Assembly: GCA_949825025.1 (NCBI GenBank)
Contig: OX463781.1
Span: 48,434,317-48,498,316, forward strand
Length of the DNA: 64,000 nucleotides
Source of the DNA: Siphlonurus alternatus
Lineage: Eukaryota; Arthropoda; Insecta; Ephemeroptera; Siphlonuridae
Direction of reading: 5' to 3'
Positions within the stretch are counted from its first letter, which is position 1. The number at the start of each line of letters is the position of its first letter. The translations under genes were made by a program, and so were the position numbers. Shown piece by piece: positions 35,771 to 49,855 of the stretch. The notes beneath the pieces are model-generated. The model was not told the origin of the DNA. It saw only the letters and a list, made by a program, of their open reading frames with translations, and ran no database searches.

Positions 35771-38700
35771 AAATGAGTAATCGCTCACATATTGCTTACA
35801 AAAGGAAAATTTATGATTCTGTGAGAGTACATTGATTTTTTTTTAATAAATATTTACTTTTTAATTTTCTGAACGTGAATCAAAATGTTATGAAAGGCAC
35901 TTTTAATCATAATTAATTATGACATTACTGCAGCATGTATAACTTTCGCCCATAAAGTCATATTATAAACGTACTTTTATGATAATTGTCTGTCGATGAA
36001 GTTACGCTATAAGTACGTACTTTATTTGAGCTTTCGCCGTTAAACTTAATCGTGTTATACAAAACGGTTTATTACATGGAAAGTGAAACTTACATTAATA
36101 TTTATTATTATAACAAATTATGAATAAATAAATTTATTTTCTTAATAATATTTTTGTTATTAAATGTTGTTAGCGAATTCATGCGATGAGTTCAACTCCA
36201 ACGATCCCAATGTCGATACGCTTGGCTGGTTAAAATTCGTTCAGAAATAATCATGCTCTCTGTAGATTAACAAAATTATGACCTCTCGTTTTTGTACTTT
36301 AAAAAATCGATCTTTCTACACGTAAATTAATTTAATTATGATCAAAAATTACACAAAAAAAAGAGGCATTCATTAAAGTTAACGGTAAAATAAAATAAAC
36401 GCATTATTCTTTACAATGTTTAAATTAATGATTTTCAAGTTTTTACTCAGTTGTTTCACCCATGTTAAAAATATAATGTGTGTTTGTTTGGCAGATTAAC
36501 GGCCGGCAATTTATGGAGGCCCTCAAAAAATAGTAAAATATTCGAGCTATTAAGAGCGAGCTATTTGTTAAAAAAATGTGATGCTCTCTGTTGTTTTTTT
36601 GTGCGCCTTGGGCTCACCTTGCTCGCCGACCTCTAGTATCTCCGTCAACATTATCCACCCCTCTCCTCATGATGTGATGTGACGTTCGGGAGCATGTTGT
36701 TTTGACGGAGAGAGTTTTAAGAGTTTGCAGTAATTGCTCGTGTTATTTCAGTGAATATTGTTTTAGCGAAGTGTTGCTCGCCAGTATGTTATTTTATCAA
36801 ATGGATTTTTAAATATTAGATATAAGTTTAAGAGTTTTAATGTATTCTAGTGTTCAATAACATTCAGTTTTTAATGAACGTGAGGGTATAGTTAAATAGC
36901 AGTTTCATAGTTATTAAACCTGATTTATTTAAATTCTAATTTGCAGATTAGAATTATTTTGAATTATTCATAATTACTTGTTTGCAAATCTGCCCTGACT
37001 TGACTTATAGTTTGAAGAAATCTCACGTATTGATGAGGGCAGCACCGTCTTGGTCTACATTTTCGCAGTCCACAGACCTCACACGGCCAGAAATTTAATA
37101 ACAATTTGCAATAATTCTATCTTTACAAAACGCACTGTCGCTCAAAAGCTTGGACAGATGAATTTATACTGCAGTTTTCGGTCAAATTTCTAGCCATATA
37201 TAAGACAAGGGGGTCCCTATTATATATTATGGTATCATCATGCTTATTTTAGCAGATATTTTTTATGATGTTACAATAATTAGTAACTGTCGTTGTAAAT
37301 TAGCTGCTTAAACACAATTTAAATACCCCATTTTAAACTCGGAGAAAATTCACCAAATCTATAATTACAAGTCGTAAATTTTACAAGCAAATTATAAATT
37401 CTAGAGCAGCGGCGGTTTTTAAAAGTCATCGCGTCTTTTTCTTTTTTAAGCCAGTCAAATTTTGTAGCATAAATTAAAAAATTAACCGCACATAATTAAA
37501 ATGCAATTTCAAGTGATAAAGGTGAATAAATTGTTTGAAGTGATTTAGTAATAAATTATTATAGTATATCTCAGTACGAATGGAAAGCGAATGGAAAGCA
37601 GAGAAAAAGTTTTAAAGTTTCCGCGCGCTACTGGAGTCTTTGACCTTTAGTTTCCAATTTACTCGTAGATGGCAGGTAAATGCAGGACTGAGAATGAGTT
37701 TCAAATCTGTTCAATAGGTGGCAGCACTCTTCTGTTTCTTCCCATCCAAGCAAACTAGACCTGTGGCTTCTCATTTTAATTAGCATAAACATCTTTTCGC
37801 TAATACTTGAAAAAGCACCTCGTAAAAAAATAATCAAGTCATTCGTGTAGTTTACGATGTTTTTTACAGTTCTGTTCAGCTAATGCAAACTTGGCAATAA
37901 ATACGCAATATAAGTAAATAAATAAAAAACTTTATTTTATACACATTAAATTTCATTAATAATTAACGAATTGAAAGAAGGAAACTTCTCTACTTAAATG
38001 TATTAAATATAAGGAATGAAATTTAAAAAGAAAACACAAATTTTAATGTCGCATTTCATTAATTCGCATTTGTCCGAATTTAATCATAAAATGGTTAATT
38101 ATAAGTTTGGACTGTAACAATCAGTTTAAATCCCCAGCCCGTCATCAATCGATCATTATTCTCCGAGTCAATCGTGCGGTTTCACGCTACGTCGAGCATG
38201 AAGCCAATAAACATGTCTTGTTATTATAAAAAGTATTGCGTACGTTTCTACCAAACAAACTCTGGTCAAAAAGAAAGAATGTTGATCAAATTGTGTGTCG
38301 CATCCACAGAACTTTAGCGTGGAGATTTTTTATTAATTTATCTTCGATGACATTTTTTTATGAAAATATTGGCTAATTATTATTTATATAACTATATAAT
38401 TATCAACAATTATTGTCGATTTCGTGAGTGCGATACATGTAAACTGTGATAATTAATTATAATATAACTTTTTTTCTTTTCTACGGAAGTTCAGTTTTTT
38501 ATCTTGTTTACAATTTTTTAAAAGACACAGCGAACTTATAAGAATAAGCTATTTCATCATCAAAATAATCACATGTATATTTTTTTTATAATCACTCTAC
38601 ACTCAACCCGATATAAAATGTCTAATGTCTGTTACGCCTTGTTATTTCATTCGCTAACTAGTTCAACACAAAGCAGAGTTGATTTGCCCCTGTTGGGTAT

Positions 38701-38828
38701 GTAACCCGCTCTGTTTTGCTGCTGAACAAGTTGCCTAGTTCCAGGGTAAAATGACTTTATCTCTGTCTCAGTGCATTATGTACAACTCTCTCATGTTATC
38801 TCGTTTTCAGTGTACGACCCTCGCCCCG

Positions 38829-38838
38829 GTACTCACGT
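38829..38838 (-). other. Splice donor overlapping the apparent stop codon of the PDZ exon
   Basis: Read on the minus strand the exon ends ATC AC, followed by GTGAGTACC. The six-base GTGAGT is a consensus donor. Without splicing the frame stops at the TGA inside it; with splicing the exon ends in phase 2 and the frame continues. Codon use and acidic low-complexity composition run unchanged up to this point. Confidence 0.8.
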
Positions 38839-40839
38839 GATCTCGACGTTCTCCACGCTGGCCTCCTCCTCATCTTCTCCGATGGTAGCCAGGCTGGTCA
38901 CCACGCCCCAGTGGAAGGGCGCAAAGTCTCCCTGAGAACGCGGGAAGTCGTCACGCTGGTCCAGCAGAAGGTCATCACGAGACGGAGTGACGAGGAACTG
39001 GTCTACCACGCCGTCCTCGTCAGGGTTCCAGGGAGGCGTGACCTCAATCTCAGGGCTCGAGGGGGGCGTGGTCATCTCGGCAGGGACCATCTGACGAGCA
39101 CGTGGTCTGGGCAGCGCTGGTGCTGCCACCAGTGGCAGTGACGGAGGACTGTCAGGGCAGGGGGACACCTCACGACTGGAGGTGGGCGTAACCAGGTCAA
39201 CAACACCCTCAGAAATGACAACTACATCCTCGGGAGGTCGTGGTACAGCGTCAAGGTCATTCAACCCTGGCTGTGGAAGTGGAGGACGATCTTGTCTTGG
39301 AGGAGGTGGAGGGGGAGGTCGTTTTTTACCAGATTTAAACTTGGACGGACTCCCATCTTTCCTAGGTGCCGGCTTAGGTGGTAAAATTGGCACGTTACCA
39401 TCAATATTTTCACTTTCAATTATCTCTTTGTCGGTATCTTTGAAGCTTTCTGGTGGTTGTAATGTCTCAGACGCAGGTGATTTGATGACAACTTCTTCTT
39501 CTACGTCTTCGTACGGCAAAGAGTCGATCGCGTCCTCGAAACTCGGAGTGTCATATAAGGACGACGATTCTGCCATGTAGTCCGCGTCAGCTGATAATTC
39601 TCGCTCGAGCTGCTCGAAGGGACTGAGCACCTTCGCCAGGTCGATTGGTGTGGTTGCTCTCAGGTCGGAAAAGCTCGAGTTGGCGGTCGATAGCGACCTG
39701 TCCACCACAGTAGAGATGCTGCTTCCTGTGTCATCCGACTCAGACTCCGCGTTCATGGCGGCCAGTTCCTCCTGAGCCAGCAGGTCCAGGTAAACCTCGG
39801 GCTGGGGTGGCTGACGAAACCTCGGAGTGGGCGGGGTTCGGTTACTGTCGTCTGTGAACCCGCTCGGAGGACCGATCGGTACCAAGTCCTTCGGTGGTAG
39901 CGCTGGAGTTCTCCTGGGAGCTTTCCTTGGAGGAATTGGAGGCGGGGACGGTGGACTTTTCTTGATTTCACTGACAACTAACGGCAGATTAGTTGAAGAA
40001 TCATTCTCATTTAACGGAATTTCTGTAAACTTCTCAACGTGTTGTACACGTAATTTGATAACGACTTGCGACTCTTTCAGACACCTCACACAATCTAGAC
40101 GTGTCATTTCTGCAACTGCGGCACCATCAATCTCCAGGATTTCGTCTCCCTCCCCCAGTTCTCCCCAGGCACACCGAGCTCTGGAGGCTGGACTGTCGGG
40201 TGCGCAGGACTGAATGAAGAGTCTGCGCACCAGCTCGTGAGTCTTGGTGCCACCCTCGAACTTCAGACCGAACCCCAAGCGTTCTCCAGGCAAGCGGTAC
40301 ACCAGCACCTCCTCGCTGTCTTCTTCATAGTCTTCCCCCTTGGGCTCGTCAGAACCGGAAGTTGAGAGCTTGCTGGAGCCCTCGGAGCCCAGCTCTGACG
40401 TCAGTTCTGACACGTTGACCTTGGTGCCTGAATCCTCCTGGTCTCCTATCGATAACACGGTCACGAAAGCAGCATCTTCTCCTTCGTTTTCTCCAGGGTT
40501 CGGTTCCGGAAGTGACGTCATGATGTCACCGTCGACTGACACCACCGTGACAAACTCACCCTCTACTTTGCCGCCAATGTAAGACAAACTCAAATCTCCA
40601 GAATGCTTTCTAGTCGGACTTCCAGAGTCAGAATTCCAGTCAATATAGGCTCCAGAGTCATGGCTTTGCTGTGTTTTGTGCCGGATTTCTAGGCTAGGAC
40701 TGTGTTCCGGACTTGCCATAATGTCTGTTTGATTAATGCTCATTAATTATGGCATTGTACATTTGAATGTCACTTGAAGGTCAGGAATGCCACAATGGTC
40801 CTGAGAGTCGTTTTATTTGTCGCCACGAGTACTCGGTCA
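38837..40839 (-). CDS. Internal exon encoding a PDZ-domain, proline-rich scaffold-type protein (partial CDS)
   Basis: The open frame runs from an ATG at 40743 to a TGA at 38833 (636 codons). A splice acceptor (T-rich tract then CACAG, AG at 40841-40840) precedes it. The frame crosses a GTGAGT donor at 38836-38831 whose bases make the TGA, so the coding exon should end at 38837 and the protein continue elsewhere. An in-frame TAA just upstream of the first ATG shows that this exon holds the start and some 5' UTR. Residues 1-145 are acidic and Ser-rich. Residues about 145-235 form one PDZ domain with an LGFGL carboxylate-binding loop (156-160) and a GDEILEIDG strand (199-207). Residues 260-290, 450-493 and 540-575 are proline-rich with SH3-type sites (268-273, 280-285, 452-457) and a run of seven prolines (476-482). 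The C-terminal part is acidic. No signal peptide or membrane segment is visible. A cytoplasmic or junctional adaptor is likely. PDZ assignment is strong; gene identity is unknown. Confidence 0.9.
40717..40719 (-). other. Preferred start codon (Met9) of the PDZ protein
   Basis: Two in-frame ATGs open the PDZ exon. The first (40743) has T at -3 and A at +4, a poor context. The second, eight codons on (40719), has A at -3 and G at +4, matching the animal initiation consensus. Ribosomes may leak past the first and start at the second, giving a protein that begins Met-Ala-Ser-Pro-Glu-His. This rests on context only. Confidence 0.5.
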
Positions 40840-40860
40840 CTGTGAACAAAAAACGTAAAA
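40840..40860 (-). other. Splice acceptor of the PDZ exon
   Basis: On the minus strand a T-rich tract (TTTTTTGTTCACAG) ends in CAG at 40842-40840. The exon then begins with about 96 nt of probable 5' UTR before the first ATG. This implies at least one upstream non-coding exon above 40.86 kb, with the promoter farther still. Confidence 0.65.
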
Positions 40861-43296
40861 TTAGACAAATAAAAATAACTACAAATTTATTTCTTAACGT
40901 TCAATATAAAATACAACCATTTTAAATGTTAGAATTTTTATGTTACTTAAAAAAACAAGTTTTATATCTGAAGCGTCTTAGTTTTTTTATATAAAACTAC
41001 TTTGGAAGATAAAAAATAAAAGCAAATTCTATGCATGTTATATTGTAGGGTAGCGTAGTGCTGTATAATATTTATAACATAAAATTAATTTCGTATGCAC
41101 ATTTTTAATAAATTTATTTTCAAGGTTTAATTTAAAATAAAAAAATATGATAGGCGCAAAACGACCCAATTTATTTTTATTTTTCTATTAAATGATTAAA
41201 TCATGTAAATTTTATCGCTGTGTACTTATTAAAAATTTATATCAGGTCAAAAAGATCAACTAGTACAAAAAGGATACCTGAGTTACTTGGGAATAAATTT
41301 GCAAGTTTATCGACTCCTAATAAGAAAAATAAATTCGAAAAAAAATAATAAAACGAGCATGAAAACAGTCACTTTTTTGTTTCAATTTACAAGAAAGATA
41401 AAAAATTAGTCGCGGAAGAAAGATGATTAATTATTTTTGCACGCATTCAAGTTCCTCGCATGCACGAAAAGTTGTATAAATTTAAGGGGCAAGCTCCAAA
41501 CATTAGGAAATAATAATTATATTGTAATAAATTCCAGGAAACGAAATTATATTCAAATATTACGTGCTCTGAAAAAATTTGACAACAAAAATATTGCTTG
41601 ACTGTTGTTAACGTATCTATAATACAATGCCCATAAGGCTCATTTTCATACAATACTACATTACTGAAACGACATAATTACATTATTAGTCAACAATACT
41701 AGCTGAGTCACCAAGCACGTGTGTTTTGCAAACAATTCTCCATTTTAACAATACCATTGTCAATCAACACATTGTTGAACGTTATATTTGCACTATAGCA
41801 AAAAATATTAATTCTATTCAATCAATCAATACACTTATCACACTTGATACAACAAATATCATTGAAATATATACCGTAACAATTGTAAAAAGTACGTACA
41901 AGAAATCAATATATAATAAAAGTGGTTTCTCGTCGATATTAATTTTTTCGTAACTGTATCTCCGTAGCTACACAACAAAGGCATGGCAACAATGCATGAG
42001 CCTCAACCTGAGGGGCCCCGGGCGAGTTCTCAGAACCGACTCGATGCGTGTGTTCTCCGGCAACATTCATTAACAATCTGCAAGCTAATTACATTGCTTG
42101 TTCTCCATCGCAAATTCAGGTACCAAAATTAAATGAAAATAAAGTGCTTTATAATTTACCTGCGTGTGGAATTAGTTTTGTTTTTGTTGATGAAAATAAT
42201 TAAACGGTATTAATAAATATAATGTTATTTCAGATCATTCTAAAAACTCAATAAAGGTAATTAAACGAGATAGAAAATTATTAGAACTTTATTTTTTAAG
42301 ATAATAAAGAGATGTATAACACAGCAAAATTCTCACTGTAAAAAAAATAGCATGCAATAGGTCAGACTTTGAAGGCTTACATAACAAGTATTTTAGTACG
42401 CGAATTTGAACCTTATTAGATGTGATTGAACAGTCAGGGGAGGTCAAAATCCCATCAAATTGTCTAACGTACATATGTGACGGTTAAATTATAACTACAT
42501 GATATATGTTTTTTTTTTAATCGAGTTTTTAGTATATATTTCTTACTTCTGATTTTCTAGATGGCGTGAATTAAATTTCTTATTTACAATATTTTTTGAC
42601 GACTTTCTCAAATTGCTTCTCCAAATTACATGCGTGCATGACTGGACTCGTAATATGACTTCATTAAAGTGGCAAGCTCGTTGCCGGAAAAGAACTTAGT
42701 TCAATTAGAAGTAACAATTTGTCAGGTACACGCTAACACCTGGCGGTACTTCATCCGGTAAGTACACGCTCGTTTACATGCGAATTACTTAACTGTTGAA
42801 ATCAGAAATTTCTCTGTGAAGAACTCAATCTTGTAGCGTAAAAACTGTAAATAGAAGCTGAAGTGTTAAATTTGATGCGCTTATCTAAAATGAACAAAAC
42901 ATTGGGAGTTGCGCATGAAATTTAAATTATAATGTATAAGAAAAACAACATATTTTTAAATAAAAAAAAAATAGAAAATGTTTAACTAAATGTAGCTGAC
43001 AAATGATTTTACAGTCTGAACAAGTTTTTACTGACTGAGGAAGGAGTTATAGTCCCAAATCTGCAAATATCCTCCATGACTGCTATATAGTAAATTTATT
43101 TTAACTTATCTTTGCTGCAAACGACACATCCTTATAATACCGTTTTTAATTGTTTATTGTTAGTTATTACAAAACTTCATTTTCAAGTAAAGAAACTAAA
43201 AAAAAAAACAAATTAATTAAAAATACATAACCTCTAATCTTGATGGTCAAGAAGCGGTTGTAATTCTCAAATATTTCGTGCACATCCACTAACATA

Positions 43297-43376
43297 TTCT
43301 CTAATTTTTAGGTATTCGTGATTTAATTAACGATCATGTTCTCTAATTTTCAGGTATTCGTGATTTAATTAACGAT
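43297..43376 (+). repeat. 42-bp tandem duplication
   Basis: TTCTCTAATTTTTAGGTATT plus GTGATTTAATTAACGAT occurs twice, starting at 43297 and 43339, differing at one base (TTTTTAGG versus TTTTCAGG). Confidence 0.9.
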
Positions 43377-43714
43377 AGTCATCTCCGAGATTTGGCAAGA
43401 CCAAATCAATCAACAATTAGAGCCGCGATGATCGGCCACGCCCTCGCCAGGTGCCTGCTGATGATTTATTGTGCGAGTCTGCAGCTGGTGTGCAGTAAAA
43501 TTCCACGATTGCATGTTCTCTGTACTTGTTAAAAAAAATAGCTGCTTGCTATCATAATAACATGCATTTATGTGGAATTGGATGAATAAAAAGTTTTTAC
43601 CATCTTAATTGAACGAACCCAGATGAGAGGTGTGACTTTATAAATTCATACAAAATTTTGTGAACCCGACCTACAGTTGCTTAGGATTTTATGGTCCGTT
43701 CCAAACCGCAGCAT

Positions 43715-43800
43715 ATAATAGCCAAGCAATCAATCCCAGCATTTGCCTGGTTGTGACTAAGAAAACCATGGAAACCTCTGTCAGGATGGTCGGCAGTTAA
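43715..43800 (-). repeat. SINE-like repeat fragment
   Basis: The minus strand reads GACAGAGGTTTCCATGGTTT followed by CAGGCAAATGCTGGGATTG, closely like the 23888 and 58280 segments. Confidence 0.5.
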
Positions 43801-46800
43801 AGGATGTCATGGATGTACGAAAATTTGAATTCAATATTTTTTTATTATTTCACAAAATTCATTCATTGTACGGCAGAGTATTGAATATTGAACTGGACAA
43901 CTATCTAGCTCGAGCAGTTGCAGTCTAGCATATCCAGACTATATGTGACCAAAGCTGCATACATTATACAATTGCTCTTAAAATTTATTGTTATCATTAT
44001 ACTTATATTTTATAATTAAATTTCTTAATATTGTAATATATTATATGCTTCACCACATGCATTTAAAGTATTTGTCAAAACTACCAAATAATAAATTTCA
44101 TTCGAGTTATAAACTCTATTTTCTAATATGTGCTGTTATACAGAAGCAATTCCTCTTTTTATAAAAAAAAACTGTGGGAATTTTAACTTCCTATGTTGAA
44201 GTTTTTGTGACTACAGTTAAAATCCGCCGACAAATCCACAACAATGACACCACAAACCTCCATTCAACAATCAACAACAATAAACCACACCATTAATATA
44301 ATATCATATGTTTGTCATCGCACAAAATGTTCTCAACATTTTCATTATTTTTGGCACAGGAGGTACAGATAAATTCTTAGAATTAATAAAAGTTCATTCC
44401 GCTATAATAACATGGTTCACCGGACACCAAATATTCAGAATCACGTCATAACTGAAAGAAAAATTAATTATAAACTTGAAAACATAAAATGTTAAAGATT
44501 TTTGACGGCGAAAATTACTAACGAGGTTTTTATGGCAGGGAGGTCAGATCGTGATTGCTCCTCTCGCCACCTGCATGTCACAATAAAACAGATTTATTAT
44601 TCCGAAGTCGCCAAACTTGATCATAACATAAAATATAATGTACGAACCTTGCTAAAACTTGGTCATTTTTTTAAAATGTGAATTTTAAATTATGCGAGGA
44701 AAAACGATAAAGCTGCATGAAATTGAACTATAGTTTAGTTTAGTGGCCTTACAAAAATATATTCACATTAAATTTTACAACCATCGTCAAAACTTTAACC
44801 TGTTTATAAATATCACTTATTGTATATAGTATACATAATTATATATTATTATGATGGCAATATTACATCAAGAAGCAGAGTCAACCTATACACTATTATA
44901 AGTCTATAAGGTCTTCAAATGCAAATTCCTGCATAAATTATGATAAAAAGTTTCGTTCCGGAAGCGTGACGGATCATTGAAGCACGACTAAAATATGACT
45001 AAAGTTCCGACAAAATATTTGAATGGGCGGCGGTTCTCATTCAGTACTTTATGACGTCACGAGCCAGATGTAGTTATCGGAATGTCTATTCTTAGTGTGA
45101 AAGTATCGCGCGATGAGGAAAATATACCAGAGTCTCAACATTAACTTCCGGTTCAAAATAAACAGTCTGGTGAACAAAATACTGTGGACGTCTTGATGGC
45201 CACAGGTGTGACAATTTGCCACGGTAATTAGCTGAAACATTGAACGTAATTAACGAAATATATTATATCGATGATTTGTTAATTATAACACGTTCTTTAG
45301 GTAGTAGTTTTTGTTTAGATTGTGAGCAAATTTTACTTTAAAAACAGGAATGTAAATAAAATATATTTAATACTCAAGCATTATTGTCACTGATCTTAGA
45401 GGAGATCACTATGGAAATTATAGTAAAACTTAATTACATTATGACATAAATATTTAGCTAAAATATTGGAGCAATAATCGATCTAGTTCTTTAGACATAA
45501 CAAGATATAAATAGTAAAAATATCAATTGGAAATCTGGCGGCCATATAAGTCAAATCAGCATCTTTTTCAACTAAAAAATTAATATCTCCAAAACTGGAC
45601 CAAATAATTACTTTTGTTACTTCAGAAAGTGTATAGTGACAATAATCTTTAATAGAGAAAATTGTAAGAATCACCAAGCTATGTCATCGTTATAACAATA
45701 AACAAAGTAAATTTATTACTGTTTGCTGCAGTAAATCATGATGGCATTCTCATTTATAGAACATGACCAAGTCACTGCGGAGATGAACCAAGAAAAAATA
45801 AGTAATCACCGCGAGAATTTGTTTTGTGATTTTTTTTTTATAGGTTTTTAAAATTGAATGTCGTTTTTCGACTCTCTGCTTGAAGTAAATTGACACTTCC
45901 AAAGTTGATGATAAACAAATTATGTCAACGTAATGAACTTGAAACATTATATAAATAAATACAAAGAACATCATTTATTTATTTATTTTAGCTTATAAAA
46001 ATATAACTGTATACAGTTCTTTGACCTTTAAAAAGACAATAAAATGCAAAATCACGTTTGATATATTGCCAAAATATTATTGTAAACACAATTCCTTAAA
46101 CGGCAACATTATAAATATTCACAACACTTTCATTCGATTGTTTTTGGCTGGAAATTTAATGGTTGTGACCGTACAGACACGATGTCGGTTTTGATTTACC
46201 GTGGGAACGTCGGTGATGTCAATGCAAATAATCATGCTGTCATACATAAAACATTTCGATAATTGGATAAAAGTGTGAAAACACCAAGTGGTACAAAGGT
46301 CGCATTTAGGTCATTTTGTACGTTTATACAAAAAAATTAATATGTTAAATTGTATTTAATGATTCTTTAATGATCTTATGCTTTTACTTTAATAATGTGT
46401 AGTTTTTTTTTTATTAATAAACGCTTGTACAAATCACATCTTAAGTGTTTAGCTGATTATTATGATGCATGAACAAAAAAAAAAAAAAGCAAAGTTTTTT
46501 CACTACAGGTTTATTTCGCCTGTATTTTATTTGTTGATATTTAAAACAAAAGAAAATACCAACAATCTTCAACACGAGAACTTTTTATGTTTATTTTCAT
46601 GCTTGCCTGGACTTAAGACCTTTTTCCGCTACTATGGCAACATAATATGCCATTTTTTTACAGATTTCCCACGTAAATAATTTTATGTTTTCGTTAAATA
46701 TTATTTTCTTAGTATCTTAGTAATAAATTTACTTGAAGTATAAAAAAAGGCTCCTCAGATCAGCTGTTGATGCTGGATGCTGGTTTGGATGCACAAAAGT

Positions 46801-49800
46801 GATAACAAATGACCTGCAGAGAAAAAACATTTCCCACCATCACGTTTTATAAGTCTGACGCATCCACTGAACTTCGAGACATAACGGAATAATTTCAAAG
46901 CAGTCTGATATCAGCTGATCTGAGAGGCTCAACTATGAACTCAGATAAGTATCGTGGCAGCCTCTGCATGCACGCCGCTGTGTACTGCATCAGTTCAATA
47001 AAAAATGGAGAGAACTTGTATGTTATTATTTTCTATGATATTTGAGAGAAATGAAAGACATGATGTAATGTGTGTTTTAATAATATAAGTAGAGTACTTC
47101 ATATCATATTGGCACACTAGAAATTTAATGTTATTTTTCAGAGAGAAATAGAATAAATGTAAATCAATGGGACCGAAACTTTCAGACTTAACTTCTCCAA
47201 GCTCGTAGAGGAAATCTTCGTTCTCCAAGCACGCAATATCTGCAGCGGTCTTATATAATTACGACTTTCAAGTGACCTTCAGTTGCAGCCAGTTATCAAG
47301 CTCGGGGGCACGCGACGCTCGTAAGTGCCAAGTTGCCAGTAAACTGTGTGGGAGGATCGACGTTACGTGCAGCTGCACTTTATATGCAATAAAACAGAAA
47401 AGTATTTCTCTGTGTATCCTGCTTAGGAAATAAACATCTTTTTAGAAAATATGCATTTTATAATTTACATAGCAGTAGCTCAAATTAGCGTAAAAAATAA
47501 ACACACTCGCTCGGAGTTCTTGAATTTTATATTACGAATAAAGAAGTGCTGACAGTTTGTAAAGTATCCTGAAATTATGCGGCCAAATGTCAAGTCAATT
47601 AATAAAAAAAACTGCATGTCATCAATAAAGGAGCAATAAATTTACCATCTAGATAGTAAAAAAACAAATTACAACCAAAATAATCAGCCGCTACAACAAC
47701 ACATTTGGCACGTTAATTAACAAGCTACAATCTAAAATCGTAATCTGAAACTTATAAAGAGTTGGCAGTTAACAGAAAGGCCCACTAACAAATTAAATTT
47801 TGTCACTCCAGACACACGATATCACACAACAAGCAGATAAGAAAACAGTTTTTTATACACAAAATGTATTAGGAGCTGAGGACACTGCACTCAATTAAAA
47901 AGTTTTAATTAATAATTTGCACATCGCAGGTTAAGGTCATGAAATTGCGTGCTTGATTTATCTTGTCGGGATCGGCTCTTCAGATATTGACTCACTGCCA
48001 TTAATAACCCCGCCCCCCTTCGATGACGTCACGCCATCTGAGGTCGCTCCCAGACACTCGGCTTAATATAACGACGTCACCGGATATGTTGAAGATTTGG
48101 GACCGTTTCCATAATAACTCGGGATAATACCTCGGCCTGATTTGCTGAAACTGCAGTTCCAAGAGATATGCAAGTTTGAAATATTGAGGAGGAAAAAAAA
48201 AAAAATGTATCCTCCCTAAAATTTGAGATTCACCAAGCCTTCATATAGGCTGCATGTCGGCAAATTCGTGGCCTTAAAGCTGTCTTGAGATACAGATTTT
48301 TTAGTAATAAATTGAAGCCTGTGGCAGTTGCTAAAAACTCTGTTGCAACAATGTTGCAAGGATTACCTGGTAACTTCGTATAGGGGCACGCACTTAATTA
48401 ATTTGATTGTAGATTTTTCTAGCCAGAAGAACCTCATAATGATCTATAATTAACTTACAGTGTCTGTTTTGTTGGTGATATTAATTTGATTAATAGAAAA
48501 TGAGAGAATGAGAGTGAAGAGGGAGAAATATGCAAAATAAAATGGAACAAAAGAAGAGGGGGATGGCTGGTCCAGCCAGCATCTCGGGTCATCATCATCA
48601 TCAAGTGGGACATAAAAAAATATCTCACGTCATAAAAACGTCAATACTTATTTATTAGCATGATTTTACCATTTATCAAATATAACTCGTTTGTATTAGT
48701 GCCAATGCACAGCAGGTATTTGAGTTTAATCACAGCATGCTGCAGTACTCTCAGTTTGGAAGTATTGTGTATAAACAAGGATTTTGTAATTAACACGGAA
48801 GTTAATATATTAATTCATTAATTGAAATATATGTAATTAATTTTGATGTTACTTGCAATTTAATGGTAAAAGTTCAGTGCACTTAGGTTTTACCAGAAAT
48901 ATTTCATTTGTTCGATGGAAATGAAACAATTCTCTTCTAAACTCATCCAGGTAAAAAATTATTTCACCTGACGTAAAATATTTCACAGCATAATCTAGAA
49001 TTTTTCTAAAATGAGCATTTGTAAAAAACGTTGTCAATAAGCCAGCAATTTTCCACCTTAATTTGTATATCTAAATTTTCTACAATGCAACTACTATGCG
49101 ATGGAACTATGCAGATGAGAATCCTGAACGATACAAAGAGATATTGGTCCTGCTGACAGCCTCAAGGTCAATAACCTCGCAACAATGGATACGTTCTGCT
49201 TGGTGCCCCCGTGGTGACGTCACCCTTCACGTCAACAATTCATCAGCTGATCGATGTCCATGGGTCAACAAAGTCGGTCTGGGAGGTTGATGGGGCAATC
49301 TTAACATGTTTATAAATTAAAGAACAAAAAGGGCTTTTTTTTTTTTACGTCTGTTGTAATTATTTGTATAAAATTTATTTTGAAACTTGAGGGCGCCTAT
49401 TTTTTATACGTATTTTCCAATTTTAATTGTTACAAAAATATATTTTAGAAAACTGAAGCAATAAATTATTTTTTTTATTTTAATGAATAAATAAGGTGCT
49501 TATAGATTCTGAGCATGCAAGCTATACATTTTAATTGTTATCTTTAAATAATTATCAACAATTTTTAAGACATGCCATGTTATCTAAACATTACACTAAA
49601 AAGGAAATATGAGGTTATTGAACTATTTTTTATGTTAAGAAGTAGTATTTCTTTCATGACATTACACACTTAATTTTCTCCATAAAAAGTTGGTACTGTG
49701 AAGCGGTAATTATCGTCATTTCTCGAGCAGGATGAGACAATTAAGGCCAGCCAGGGCGTCCTATTTCTAGGCCGGCTGACCTCCGACCTGCTTGTGTCAT

Positions 49801-49855
49801 AGCGGGGGGCGTGGTATCGTGACGTCACCGCCACGCCCACCGAACAGCTGTTTGA

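Larger units (their letters stand above)
29374..38830. other. Non-coding stretch, probably partly intronic to the PDZ gene
   Basis: On the minus strand this lies downstream of the PDZ donor, so it should include intron and perhaps further exons. I found none I could support. Frames at 37628-37837 and 32467-32679 lack clear splice pairs. Confidence 0.5.

Noticed and set aside
36740..36760. TTTCAGTGAATATTG as an arthropod-type initiator
   Set aside because: TCAGT is short and common; no TATA, downstream element or gene follows it.
37628..37837. Minus-strand frame downstream of the PDZ donor as the next exon
   Set aside because: Reading frame, acceptor and donor do not form a consistent exon and no conserved domain is visible.
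38911..40582. Plus-strand open frames of 76-132 codons opposite the PDZ exon (38911, 39182, 39827, 40340) and the minus-strand frame 39753-39977
   Set aside because: They are shadows of the long GC-rich PDZ frame; their Gly/Ser-rich composition mirrors its proline- and acid-rich codons.
42754..42766. Plus-strand CCG|GTAAGTAC donor
   Set aside because: No open frame with an acceptor could be linked to it; the sequence is a short local repeat of GTACACGCT.
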